Position numbers and translations under genes: made by a program
The notes under the pieces: generated by a model
Database searches by the model: none
What the model was told of the DNA's origin: nothing
What the model saw: only the letters and a program-made list of their open reading frames with translations
Virus record (IMG/VR): IMGVR_UViG_3300041411_000409
Coordinates: 1-43,109 of that record
Length of the DNA stretch: 43,109 bases
Direction: 5' to 3' (one strand)
Source: a virus
Shown: piece by piece, positions 31,664 through 40,247 of the stretch
Layout of the letters: every line of letters starts with the position of its first letter
Position numbering within the stretch: the stretch's first letter is position 1

Positions 31664-34609
31664 ATGGCAACAAACTGGAATGCGGTTTTAGCAAATATTA
31701 ATAATGCTTCCGATATTTTGGCAATCCTTCGAAAAGTTCTAGGCTTGCTAGATGGTAAAGTCGATTTAACCAAAATCGATGAAATTATTAATGACATCAC
31801 CAGTATGCAAACTGATGTTGATACTGCATTAATAAAAGTTGGTAATGCTTTATCTGAGTTTGATACAGAAGCTCAAGAAACAATCCAAAATATTATTTCA
31901 GCAGGATTAATGGAAGGATTTGCCACCGAAGCAGAACTTTTGGCGACACGTCCTATTGTTCCTAAAAAATATGCGAAAGCTGAAGATACAGATGTTGTCT
32001 GGTTTTGGAATAAGCCTGAAGGTTCCTCAGATGGAAATTACTGGACAAGTACGGGACTGAGTGAATACAACCGGGCAATTAATTATGTTGATGCAAATCC
32101 TTTGTTTAAACCTATTAAAATTGTCGCTGGAGATGACTTTAATAAATTAACAAAGCAAGGTAATTATTTTCATTGGGGTGCCAACTTAACAAGTGATCAG
32201 GTGTTAAATGCACCTTTATATGTAAGTGACAATTTAGCATTTGGTGTATTAATTGTTCGCAATCCAGATCCAAACGGTTCTAAAAACGCAGGATGCACAC
32301 AAACTTTTTATCCTTTAAATGATGGCTTTGCTCCTTTCCACCGCAAGGTATCTCAAACAACTAATGATTTCCCTGCATGGGGTGGTTATGTTACTAGGGC
32401 TACTCAGTACACCTATCTTGAACCACTGACTGCTGATCAAGATGTTCTTAAACTTCCAGTCGGACGCTACAACATCCCAACTATTCCAATTGGTAATTCG
32501 TTGGTAAATATGCCGGCAAATATACCTTATAAGTTTGGCCGCATTGAAGTTGATTACACGGCTAATAATACTTATAAGGTTGTCCGCTTTATTCCCTATG
32601 GACGTGATACCAATAAATATGAAAATAAAAGCTTTGAATCAGATGCTTGGTCTGGTTGGAAAACTTTTAAAGATTATGAAGCGTGCAAAGCGGAGAGTGA
32701 TGCATTATATGCCACAAAAGTTGGTTTAGCCCTTGGTTTAAATGAAGTACTGAAGAACATCACAAAGGATAAGTTCTTTGGTAAAAAATTCGCTCCAAAT
32801 GAATTGGTCGGCTCTGATGTTTATGCTGGCGCTAATTATTTGGGATACAACAGTATTACAGGTAATACACCTGAGAGTTTTAATATTGTTAAAGGGAGAA
32901 TATGGAATCCGGATGGAGGTGAGGTTCAGTACCGTATTTATTACGGAAGCAAAGTTTCCTCTAACCCCAATAACTTTGGTTACTACGTCGCGCAGAATAA
33001 TATTAATAGCCCAGATTATTCGGGTGTTTGTAAGTATTTCCCAAATACTGATACTGCCGATGCTCAAGAAATCGCACTAGATCAAATTGTTACTATTCCA
33101 TCTGAAACACCATTTGTTATCGTATTTCGGGATACAGATATCCGATCCATGCGTATCGGTCATTACAAAATTGTGAATGGTAACCTTGAAAGCCGTGGGT
33201 TTAACCTTTCCACATCTGTAAATGATTGGAGTGCAACGGTCATTTCAGTTGGTTCTGTACCAGCATTTACACAAGCTGGGTTTCAATTATTATTAAATCT
33301 GCCCTTCAGTAATAATCCTGAACCAGTAGAACCATTTAAACCAAAGCTTATCTTGCCGCCAAAAATGTATGTGATGGAGGGGGTGCAAGGTCATATCTAT
33401 CCAGAGCATGTCTTACTGCAACGGCCAAATGTATATGAGCACAATATCAACTGTACACGTGGTCGCCATATGGAGCGCGGTTGGTTGTGGGAGCATAATC
33501 CAAATGCGCCAGATCCAGTTGGGGAATACCCTTTAACTTGGGAACTGTTAGATCCTCTAACCTACGATTTGTTAACTAGCAAATCAACAATTGTTAAAGT
33601 TGTAGATAAAAATGCGAAAGCTGGCCAAACATTAAATATCAATGTAATTGGTGATTCTACAGTTGTGCCCGGTGTCATTACTCAGCGTTTGCTTGATCTG
33701 GCAGCTAATGATGTGATGAAGGTGAATTTAATAGGAACCCGAGGTACAAATCCAAACAGGCATGAGGGGCGAGGTGGTTGGACTATTAATGACTACACTG
33801 GGCCTGGGCGAACATATCAGTCATTTCTTGTTAGTGGTGTAAGTACTGTTCCGGCAATTAACTCAACTACATACACCTTCAACGGTACTGAGTTTTTAGT
33901 TCAAGAAACCTATTTGACTAATGGTACTGGAACAATTGCTTGTAGTATCAATTCAGGACCTGCACCTGTACCAGGAAGTGCCGGCACACTTATCAAAAAG
34001 AATACGGGGGTAGGTGATTCAAATATTAATTTTACAGATGTTCAGCCAGTAGCAGGTAACCCATTTTGGAATGCCTCTCTTACGCCTCCTGCGCTTGATT
34101 ATGCAAACTATTTAACTAGCAATCAATTTGCAACCACTGATATTGCAGTTATCAAGCTTGGGATAAATGACACCTTTGGTTTTATGACAGATCCTGCTGT
34201 AGTAGCGTTTTGTGGTCCTGCTTTTACTAATCAAGATAAATTGATTGCATCTATGAAGGCAGCAAACCCGAATATTAAAGTTATTCTGATGACCACACCT
34301 TCTTATGCAAATCAGGACGCATTCGGCATTAACTATGCTTGTGGTCAAACATCAAGTCGAGCTAAGCGCAATATCATTACTTATAACGAAGAGCTGATTA
34401 AGTATTACGGGAACAAAGCCGAACAAAATATTTTTGTTGTTGGCTCCGGGTATAACGTTGATTCGCTATTTAACTATCCGTCAGGACAATCACAAGTAAA
34501 TAGCCATAATACAACTATGGTTAGTCGACAAACGAATGGTGTGCATTTGGATGTTTCGGGAGGAAAGCAAGAAGGTGATCAATTATTCCTTTGCGCTAAA
34601 GATGTTTGA
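31664..34609 (+). CDS. Tailspike with C-terminal SGNH/GDSL esterase domain
   Basis: The protein has 981 residues. The N-terminal 90 residues are helical and probably bind the baseplate. A beta-rich middle (about 90-560) contains pyocin-knob-like segments (TQYTYLEPLTADQDVLKLPV, then GRYNIP). From about 655 an SGNH hydrolase domain has block I NVIGDST (Ser665), block III KLGIND (Asn835) and block V NGVHLD (His961). The usual Asp three residues before the block V His is Asn958 here. Such enzymes deacetylate surface sugars, so this gene probably determines the capsule or LOS type infected. It is flanked by terminators. Confidence 0.78.
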   Translation: MATNWNAVLANINNASDILAILRKVLGLLDGKVDLTKIDEIINDITSMQTDVDTALIKVGNALSEFDTEAQETIQNIISAGLMEGFATEAELLATRPIVPKKYAKAEDTDVVWFWNKPEGSSDGNYWTSTGLSEYNRAINYVDANPLFKPIKIVAGDDFNKLTKQGNYFHWGANLTSDQVLNAPLYVSDNLAFGVLIVRNPDPNGSKNAGCTQTFYPLNDGFAPFHRKVSQTTNDFPAWGGYVTRATQYTYLEPLTADQDVLKLPVGRYNIPTIPIGNSLVNMPANIPYKFGRIEVDYTANNTYKVVRFIPYGRDTNKYENKSFESDAWSGWKTFKDYEACKAESDALYATKVGLALGLNEVLKNITKDKFFGKKFAPNELVGSDVYAGANYLGYNSITGNTPESFNIVKGRIWNPDGGEVQYRIYYGSKVSSNPNNFGYYVAQNNINSPDYSGVCKYFPNTDTADAQEIALDQIVTIPSETPFVIVFRDTDIRSMRIGHYKIVNGNLESRGFNLSTSVNDWSATVISVGSVPAFTQAGFQLLLNLPFSNNPEPVEPFKPKLILPPKMYVMEGVQGHIYPEHVLLQRPNVYEHNINCTRGRHMERGWLWEHNPNAPDPVGEYPLTWELLDPLTYDLLTSKSTIVKVVDKNAKAGQTLNINVIGDSTVVPGVITQRLLDLAANDVMKVNLIGTRGTNPNRHEGRGGWTINDYTGPGRTYQSFLVSGVSTVPAINSTTYTFNGTEFLVQETYLTNGTGTIACSINSGPAPVPGSAGTLIKKNTGVGDSNINFTDVQPVAGNPFWNASLTPPALDYANYLTSNQFATTDIAVIKLGINDTFGFMTDPAVVAFCGPAFTNQDKLIASMKAANPNIKVILMTTPSYANQDAFGINYACGQTSSRAKRNIITYNEELIKYYGNKAEQNIFVVGSGYNVDSLFNYPSGQSQVNSHNTTMVSRQTNGVHLDVSGGKQEGDQLFLCAKDV

Positions 34610-34614
34610 TTTTC

Positions 34615-34637
34615 AGCCCCTTAATAGGGGCTTTTTT
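34615..34637 (+). terminator. Intrinsic terminator after the tailspike
   Basis: AGCCCC (34615-34620), loop TTAATA and GGGGCT (34627-34632) are followed by a run of Ts. Confidence 0.78.
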
Positions 34638-34662
34638 ATTACTTTAATTTCTGGAGAAATAA

Positions 34663-35052
34663 ATGGAACCAGTTTCCACTAGCGGTTTTACAGCACTATT
34701 AAAATTTTATGGGTTTGCAATTGTAGTGGCTTTGGCGGCCAGCTTGGTTGTAGCAGTCGTATTAATGACACGTATGCCACGTTCACCACAAGAGTGGGCA
34801 GTAGGTTTGATCTGTACGGTTGTTTCAAGCCTTGCAGGTGGCTCATTCATTATTGTGAAGTGGGGGCTTCATGAATGGGTTACTGATATATGGGGGATGA
34901 TTGCACTTGGTGGGTTCTTCTTTGTTTGTGGTTTACCTGGTTGGGCTTTAGTCCGCTGGATCTTTAATTTTATTAACAAACAGGAAGGTAAGACGATTAT
35001 TGAAGTACTTAAAGAAGTTAAGAAAGCCAAAAACGATATTACGAACAGTTAA
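34663..35052 (+). CDS. Holin-like membrane protein
   Basis: The protein has 129 residues with three predicted transmembrane helices (about 16-36, 48-66 and 78-98) and a charged C-terminal tail (IIEVLKEVKKAKNDITNS). It lies directly before the endolysin gene, with only a terminator and leader between. The holin call rests on topology and position; no family is named with certainty. Confidence 0.7.
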   Translation: MEPVSTSGFTALLKFYGFAIVVALAASLVVAVVLMTRMPRSPQEWAVGLICTVVSSLAGGSFIIVKWGLHEWVTDIWGMIALGGFFFVCGLPGWALVRWIFNFINKQEGKTIIEVLKEVKKAKNDITNS

Positions 35053-35054
35053 TG

Positions 35055-35074
35055 CCGCCTTCGGGCGGTTTTTT
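35055..35074 (+). terminator. Terminator between holin and endolysin
   Basis: CCGCC (35055-35059), loop TTCG and GGCGG (35064-35068) are followed by six Ts. It begins two bases after the holin stop codon. Confidence 0.7.
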
Positions 35075-35093
35075 ACATCTAAAGGAAACTGAA

Positions 35094-35639
35094 ATGAACA
35101 TTGAACAATATCTTGAAGAACTCCTTAAACGCGAAGGTGGTTATGTAAATAATCCCGCGGATCGAGGAGGGGCAACTAAGTACGGCATTACTGAAGCAGT
35201 TGCTCGCGCAAATGGTTTTAAAGGCAATATGCATGATCTGCCTTTAGATGTGGCCAAGTCAATTTATCGCAAACAATACTGGACAGCTCCGCGATTTGAC
35301 CAAGTGAATACAATCAGCTCAGCAGTGGCCGAAGAGCTGTTAGATACTGGTGTGAATTGCGGTAATGGATTTGCAAAACCTTTGCTGCAACGTGCTTTGA
35401 ACCTCTTAAATAATCAAGGTAAAGCTGGATATGCAGATTTGAAGGTTGATGGGGTTTATGGCTCTAATACTTTAGGTGCTCTAAAAATCTATCTGGCTAA
35501 GCGCGGTAAAGAAGGAGAGAAGGTATTAGTTCGAGTACTGAATATCATGCAAGGTCAACGTTACATAGAAATCTGTGAACGTAATCCAAGCCAAGAGCAG
35601 TTTTTCTATGGCTGGATTGCCAATCGAGTGGTGATGTAA
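35094..35639 (+). CDS. Endolysin, GH108 muramidase with C-terminal binding domain
   Basis: The protein has 181 residues from the ATG at 35094 with AAAGGAAAC upstream; an in-frame ATG at 35052 reads through the terminator stem and is rejected. The N-terminal EGGYVNNPADRGGATKYGIT is the GH108 signature, with Glu14 as catalytic residue. The C-terminal part (LKVDGVYGSNTLGALKIYLA, about 115-181) fits the PG_binding_3 type domain. No signal peptide or anchor is present, so release depends on the holin. Confidence 0.88.
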   Translation: MNIEQYLEELLKREGGYVNNPADRGGATKYGITEAVARANGFKGNMHDLPLDVAKSIYRKQYWTAPRFDQVNTISSAVAEELLDTGVNCGNGFAKPLLQRALNLLNNQGKAGYADLKVDGVYGSNTLGALKIYLAKRGKEGEKVLVRVLNIMQGQRYIEICERNPSQEQFFYGWIANRVVM

Positions 35640-35957
35640 ATGACTCAAACAGAAACGGTAACTGAGCTCACGCCATATTTGGAATACTGGAGTAGCGGCA
35701 TTTATATGTTTAAGTGCCCTGGGTGTAAATATTTACATCCATTCCATGTGAAAGAAGGTGCACATCATAGTGGCAGTACTTGGATTTTTAACGGCGATAT
35801 AAATAAGCCAACATTTACACCTTCTTTACTTGTTAATGATCATTACCCTGCAAGCCGCTGTCATTTGTTTTTGACCGATGGAAAGATTCAATTCTTATCA
35901 GATTGTCATCATGAATTGGCTGGTCAAACGGTCGATATGGTGCCGATCGATGTTTAG
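35640..35957 (+). CDS. DUF6527-like phage protein
   Basis: The protein has 105 residues. The pattern KCPGCKYLHPFHV, STWIFNGDINKPTFTPSLLV, RCHLFLTDGKIQFLSDCHHE and LAGQTVDMVPID matches a small family common after phage endolysins (DUF6527). The CxxC motif and clustered His residues suggest metal binding. The role is unknown. It begins right after the endolysin stop and overlaps the next tiny gene. Confidence 0.65.
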   Translation: MTQTETVTELTPYLEYWSSGIYMFKCPGCKYLHPFHVKEGAHHSGSTWIFNGDINKPTFTPSLLVNDHYPASRCHLFLTDGKIQFLSDCHHELAGQTVDMVPIDV

Positions 35958-36048
35958 GGCTTTATTGCTGTGCATTCTATTATCTGGATGCACAGCTCAT
36001 ACGATCAATAACAACGTGAATGTGGGTATTTGTGTGAAAGCTCTCTGA
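35950..36048 (+). CDS. 32-residue lipoprotein, Rz1-like outer spanin candidate
   Basis: This ORF encodes 32 residues with a lipoprotein signal: MFRALLLCILLSGC, with the lipidated Cys at 14 in lipobox LSGC. The mature part is only 18 residues (TAHTINNNVNVGICVKAL). It starts inside the last codons of the preceding gene and ends in the stem of the following terminator. Position at the end of the lysis genes and lipoprotein form fit an outer spanin, but it lacks the usual Pro-rich mature part and no inner spanin is found. A small unrelated lipoprotein is possible. Confidence 0.55.
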   Translation: MFRALLLCILLSGCTAHTINNNVNVGICVKAL

Positions 36049-36062
36049 AGAGAGCTTTTATT
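36037..36062 (+). terminator. Terminator ending the late operon
   Basis: AAAGCTCTC (36037-36045) pairs with GAGAGCTTT (36050-36058), then TTATT follows. It marks the end of the structural and lysis genes; what follows is accessory. Confidence 0.65.
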
Positions 36063-36187
36063 AACGGAAATAATAGTATGGCTATTCTTCTAAGCCATTA
36101 AAAATAAAAATTTAGATATATCACTTGCTTAAATTTAAAAAAGAATTTAATTATTTGAATGTAATAAACAAAACATCTGTAAATATT

Positions 36188-37108
36188 ATGATTGAAAATA
36201 AAGACTTTGATACCGTAGACGAATTAATGGATTTTATTTCACCTTGGGGTGAATCACCAAATCTAGACGGATATGTTTTTAGGGGGCATAGTCAAGAAAG
36301 TTTTAAATTAATTCCTAGTGCATTAAGACCAGAAAGTGTTGATAGATTTTGGGAGCTTACATCGTATGGAAGACCAATAGGTCACCAACATGAATTAGAT
36401 TTTTTTCAAATTAGAGCAGAATATTCATTAATAAGAGATTTTTATCGTTTAGCAGATAGGCAGGGTTTGGAGGTTCCAGTTTCATTAAAAATGAGAGAAA
36501 ACCTAGCGCAAGATTTCGACACAATTGCACTTTTTAATTTATCAGATGGTGGAAAATGGATACCTGATGATTTGCTTGAAGCTGTAGCATTAGCTCAACA
36601 TTATGGGATTCCTACGCGATTATTAGATTGGACATATGATATAAATGTTGCTCTATATTTTGCCTTTAATGGGGCAATTGATATGGAAGGTCGACTTGTA
36701 ATTTGGGCTATTAATAAAGAGCATCTATGTTTTCTAAAACCTACTACAAGTAGAATTAATGTAGATTTCATCACCCCACATTATGCTGGAAATCCTAATC
36801 TCTGTGCTCAAAAAGGGCTTTTTACACACTGGCAAATTGATCAAATATCAATGCGAGAACAGATTGAAATTAATATGCAAGGTGGGAACATGCCTTTGGT
36901 TAATAGAAAGTCTCTAGATGAGTTAATTGAGAATAATTTATCTGGTGATGATCAGCAAAATATTTTTAAAAAATTTACCCTTCCTTGCTCGGAAGCAAAG
37001 AAAGGTTGCCAACTATTAATAAAAATGGGGTATGGCCCAGCTAGATTGTTTCCTGGTTATCAAGGTGTTGCTGACCAAGTATTAAACAACCATAGATTGC
37101 ATGGATAG
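36188..37108 (+). CDS. FRG-domain protein
   Basis: The protein has 306 residues from the ATG at 36188 (MIENKDFDTVDELMDFI); an upstream TTG at 36125 is less likely and neither has a strong ribosome site. The FRG motif is clear: DGYVFRGHSQESFKLIPSAL, followed by VALAQHYGIPTRLLDWTYDI and NVALYFAF. The FRG domain occurs in many prophages and defence-associated loci; its activity is unsettled. The gene is more AT-rich than the late genes and stands alone after the late terminator, converging on the next gene across a shared terminator. It looks like an accessory (moron or defence) gene. Confidence 0.78.
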   Translation: MIENKDFDTVDELMDFISPWGESPNLDGYVFRGHSQESFKLIPSALRPESVDRFWELTSYGRPIGHQHELDFFQIRAEYSLIRDFYRLADRQGLEVPVSLKMRENLAQDFDTIALFNLSDGGKWIPDDLLEAVALAQHYGIPTRLLDWTYDINVALYFAFNGAIDMEGRLVIWAINKEHLCFLKPTTSRINVDFITPHYAGNPNLCAQKGLFTHWQIDQISMREQIEINMQGGNMPLVNRKSLDELIENNLSGDDQQNIFKKFTLPCSEAKKGCQLLIKMGYGPARLFPGYQGVADQVLNNHRLHG

Positions 37109-37142
37109 TTTAGGAAGATTTAATAAAGTTTAATTTGCATGG

Positions 37143-37167
37143 AAGCCCTTTGATTAGGGCTTTTTTA
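37143..37167. terminator. Bidirectional terminator between convergent accessory genes
   Basis: AAGCCCT (37143-37149), loop of six and AGGGCTT (37156-37162) are followed by T-rich DNA rightward. The left side is less A-rich, so termination is best rightward. The stem overlaps the end of the minus-strand gene. Confidence 0.65.
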
Positions 37168-38344
37168 CAGTTTCTTTTATATCACTTACCATTTTAGCAA
37201 TGTCAGAAATAGTGGACTTTAAGCCTTCTAGTTCACTGGTTTTTTCATTGCTACATTCCTGTGAGTGATTTGCCCCTCTAAAATAGTTATTAGATAAATC
37301 AATAATTAATTGTTGTCTTTGTTCCTTGTCTAATTCACGCATGTATTCTGGCATTGTTGAAATTTCGAGTACATTCATTTTATAGTGATCATGAAGTTTA
37401 ATAAGTCTATTTCTATCTTTTACAAAATAAGCAATTAATGCTGAGCAGGATAAAATTAAAGAGATAAAAGTTAGGAAATTATAAATATTACTAAAATTAT
37501 CTAAATTAAATAATAAAAATATAATTTTAAAAGCAATAGCAACTATTATGGTTGTGAATAAAACCACTATATATAATTCTAACTTATCAATTCTTGTCTT
37601 TAGCGTTTTTGCTTCTTCAGCATAACCATTGTTCAAATTCTTATTGTTTTCAATAGAAACATTTTCTTTTATTTGTTTTAAAATTTCACTACTATCTTTT
37701 ATTTCTTTAATATTATCTTTTAAATTAATAAGTTCAACAATAGTATCAATTTCACCTATCTTACTTTCGATTCTAAATCTATATTCATCATTTGATTGTG
37801 ATATTAATAAGTTTCTTATTTCTATAAGGATTTTAGAAATCTCATTTTTTTGATTTGGCTTAGCATTTTTATAAGTATCAAGAGCAATATGACTTTCAAT
37901 TGAAATACCTTTTCTTTTAATTTCATCTGTTAGAATCGAAAATTCACTATCGCTCAATGTTTCAATGACTATGTATCGAATGTGATCTAGTATATGGAGG
38001 TAAGTTTTATCTGAATTATTAGCAAGATAGTTAAGTGAGTCTAAAAATTCACTTTCTGGAGCCACTACTGCAATTGACTGATGAATATTAGATAATTGAT
38101 CATATAAAGATTCTAAAATTTGTACTAATTGCCCCAATTCTGGACCGATTAAATTTTTTCTTGTATTTGCTGTACTTACAAATTTACCAAAACCTTCTTT
38201 TATTTCTTCAAATCTATGAAATAGTATACCATCATAAAATTGTTCGTAATCCCTTGAAATATTGATAATTTCAGAATTAACTACACCAATCCATATATTA
38301 AATTTTTCTTCGAGAGTAGCATCAGGTGCAAATTGAGGTTTCAT
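37154..38344 (-). CDS. Two-helix membrane protein with long coiled coil
   Basis: The protein has 396 residues. The N-terminal 250 residues are helical and coiled-coil-like (about 195-250 rich in Lys, Glu, Ile and Asn). Two transmembrane helices follow (about 257-278 and 288-308). The C-terminal part is cytoplasmic and ends in a helix (DIAKMVSDIKETVKK). It is AT-rich with many Ile and Asn. It has no known domain. It lies 40 bp downstream of umuC on the same strand with no terminator visible, so it may be part of the SOS-type operon. A role in defence or membrane stress is speculation. Confidence 0.6.
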   Translation of the reverse strand: MKPQFAPDATLEEKFNIWIGVVNSEIINISRDYEQFYDGILFHRFEEIKEGFGKFVSTANTRKNLIGPELGQLVQILESLYDQLSNIHQSIAVVAPESEFLDSLNYLANNSDKTYLHILDHIRYIVIETLSDSEFSILTDEIKRKGISIESHIALDTYKNAKPNQKNEISKILIEIRNLLISQSNDEYRFRIESKIGEIDTIVELINLKDNIKEIKDSSEILKQIKENVSIENNKNLNNGYAEEAKTLKTRIDKLELYIVVLFTTIIVAIAFKIIFLLFNLDNFSNIYNFLTFISLILSCSALIAYFVKDRNRLIKLHDHYKMNVLEISTMPEYMRELDKEQRQQLIIDLSNNYFRGANHSQECSNEKTSELEGLKSTISDIAKMVSDIKETVKKP

Positions 38345-38384
38345 TTTTTCTCATTAATTTATCATTTTAATAAATAATAGAATT

Positions 38385-39683
38385 TTAATTATTTATCGTC
38401 AATAATTCATCAAATTTGAAAGGATTCTTACTTAATTTATCCCTACTCATAGACCATGTGCGACATGGAACATAACAGGTACTAATACCGATTTTTTTCT
38501 TTCCAAATTTTGCGTGCACGCTATCTAGCGTTTTCATCAATTGTTCTTTCTTTTCTATAGCTTCAAAATCTGTGAGCAGGTCGTAAGTGTGACCAGCCTT
38601 AGGTTCTAAACCTGTTAGTATCACGCCGCATTTCTTATATTTGATACCTTCTTTATAAATGTGAGAAACCATTTTTACGGCTGCTTTTACGAAGTCTAGA
38701 GCACAATCGGTAGGTTCAGAAAAAGAGCCGGTTATAGACTTGTTGTAGTAAGGGGCGCTTTCATCAAATGGGCTAGATTGAACAAATACAAGAAGACAAC
38801 CGCAAAGCGACTCTTCATCACGTAACCGCTTACATGCTTCCTGTGCATGCATGGCTATAGCTTCTTTCAAATCATCTAGCTCAGTTACTTTGTGACCAAA
38901 AGAACAAGATTTTATGATTTGTTTTTTTGAAGGGGGAGTATCTTCAATCTCTATGCATGCTATGCCTTGCAATTCATTAATTGTTCTAGCCATTACTATT
39001 GAAAATTGGCGTTGCATTTCGCGGGCTTCAGTGCAGGCAAGGTCTAATACTGTTTTAACTCCCATTGAATGTAACTTCTTTGCATGTTTACGGCCAACGC
39101 CCCAAACCTCACTGACATCGATTTGAGCGAAATAATATTCTTTGTTGCAAGGATCCATATTTACGAGATCGCACACACTGTTAAAGCCAGGATTCTTTTT
39201 TGCGATATGGTTAGCAATCTTCGATTCTGTTTTACTTCTGCCAATACCTACGCAAACTGGTAAGCCAAGCCACTTCCAAATTTGTTGGCGCATCTCTTGG
39301 CCAACTTTCCCTAAATCAAAGTTCTTCTCATAAGCCGAGAAGTCAACGAAGCACTCATCAATCGAATAAGGTTCAACTTCTTCATCAGTTACGTACGAAC
39401 TCAGAATCTTATGAAAACGTCTCGACATTTCAGCATACATTGCATAATTGCTTGAAAGTACGATTACGTTGTGCTGCTGAACAATGTCTTTAATTTGGAA
39501 TAACGGCACACCCATTTTTATATTTAGGGATTTCGATTCATTGCTGCGCGCCACGGCGCACCCATCATTATTACTGAGAACAATCACAGGCTTATTGTTC
39601 AAACTAGGATCAAAGACTCTCTCACATGAAACGTACATATTATTTACATCGATGAGAAAGAAAACTTTGTTCTCATGCTTCAT
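38385..39683 (-). CDS. umuC: DNA polymerase V catalytic subunit UmuC
   Basis: The protein has 432 residues, of Y-family length. Catalytic motifs are [19 protein letters not shown] (Asp12) and [13 protein letters not shown] (Asp109, Glu110). A helix-hairpin-helix thumb region contains [20 protein letters not shown], and the C-terminal little-finger and DUF4113-like tail contains [20 protein letters not shown]. With cleaved UmuD it performs error-prone synthesis across lesions. The start overlaps the umuD stop as ATGA. Acinetobacter genomes often carry extra umuDC copies on mobile elements, and this is such a copy. Confidence 0.93.
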   Translation of the reverse strand: MKHENKVFFLIDVNNMYVSCERVFDPSLNNKPVIVLSNNDGCAVARSNESKSLNIKMGVPLFQIKDIVQQHNVIVLSSNYAMYAEMSRRFHKILSSYVTDEEVEPYSIDECFVDFSAYEKNFDLGKVGQEMRQQIWKWLGLPVCVGIGRSKTESKIANHIAKKNPGFNSVCDLVNMDPCNKEYYFAQIDVSEVWGVGRKHAKKLHSMGVKTVLDLACTEAREMQRQFSIVMARTINELQGIACIEIEDTPPSKKQIIKSCSFGHKVTELDDLKEAIAMHAQEACKRLRDEESLCGCLLVFVQSSPFDESAPYYNKSITGSFSEPTDCALDFVKAAVKMVSHIYKEGIKYKKCGVILTGLEPKAGHTYDLLTDFEAIEKKEQLMKTLDSVHAKFGKKKIGISTCYVPCRTWSMSRDKLSKNPFKFDELLTINN

Positions 39684-40180
39684 GATTTTTTTCTTGTCAT
39701 TTTAATGATATGAGTGACAACCCCCCAAATAATCAATTCTTGGCCATCCATTAGATAGATATTTTTATAATCTGGATTTTCTGCTTTTAGCCATTGGCCT
39801 TTTTCATCAATCATCAGGCGCTTAACTGTAAAATCATTATCGATTAGTGCCACGACGATATCGCCGTGTTTAGCATCTAAGCTACGATCGACAATGAGCT
39901 CGTCATCAATGTCGATGCCAGCGTTGAGCATTGAGAGTGATGCGACTTTGACAATAAACGTAGCAGTTTCATTTTTTATTAAGTGCTCGTTCATATCGAG
40001 AGCTTTGTCGATGTAATCTTGTGCTGGGCTGGGAAAACCTGCGGAAATTTTTTCTAAAGCATAGGGGATAAGCATGTGAGTTGTTGGGACAACTTGCTTG
40101 AATGATAAGGCTTCAGATAAAACAGCGCCTTGAGTGAGGTACGGTTTTATCTGGATGATGGATGGTGCAATTTCGCTCAT
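39680..40180 (-). CDS. umuD: UmuD-like self-cleaving polymerase subunit
   Basis: The protein has 166 residues from the ATG at 40180, with AGGGGA well placed; the longer frame to 40216 runs into the SOS-type palindrome and is rejected. The cleavage site Ala47-Gly48 lies in [13 protein letters not shown], catalytic Ser83 in SLSML and Lys120 in FTVKRL. About 46 residues precede the cleavage site, roughly 22 more than in E. coli UmuD but fewer than in the Acinetobacter regulator UmuDAb, and no HTH is seen. It is therefore a polymerase subunit rather than a repressor. Confidence 0.9.
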   Translation of the reverse strand: MSEIAPSIIQIKPYLTQGAVLSEALSFKQVVPTTHMLIPYALEKISAGFPSPAQDYIDKALDMNEHLIKNETATFIVKVASLSMLNAGIDIDDELIVDRSLDAKHGDIVVALIDNDFTVKRLMIDEKGQWLKAENPDYKNIYLMDGQELIIWGVVTHIIKMTRKKS

Positions 40181-40194
40181 AGAATATCCCCTAA

Positions 40195-40217
40195 CTTGAA
40201 TTTGTAACATATTCAAG
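40195..40217. promoter_or_regulatory. UmuDAb-type SOS operator upstream of umuDC
   Basis: A perfect inverted repeat with 7-bp arms, CTTGAAT (40195-40201) and ATTCAAG (40211-40217), and spacer TTGTAACAT. Trimmed to TTGAAT-N9-ATTCAA it resembles the 21-bp site described for UmuDAb in Acinetobacter (as recalled: TTGAAA-N9-TTTCAA with TGTAAC in the spacer). It sits directly after the -10 box, 14 bases before the umuD ATG. Confidence 0.75.
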
Positions 40218-40247
40218 ATGATATGCTAGAGCTTAGTTAAATTTCAA
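40218..40247 (-). promoter_or_regulatory. umuDC promoter
   Basis: On the minus strand TTGAAA (40242-40247) and TATCAT (40218-40223) are separated by 18 bases. The expected start point falls in the SOS-type palindrome, so bound repressor would block initiation. Confidence 0.62.

Noticed and set aside
36068-36187. Inverted repeat ATGGCT and AGCCAT upstream of the FRG gene, and an in-frame TTG start at 36125
   Set aside because: The hairpin lacks a T-run and the TTG lacks a ribosome site; neither could be tied to a function.
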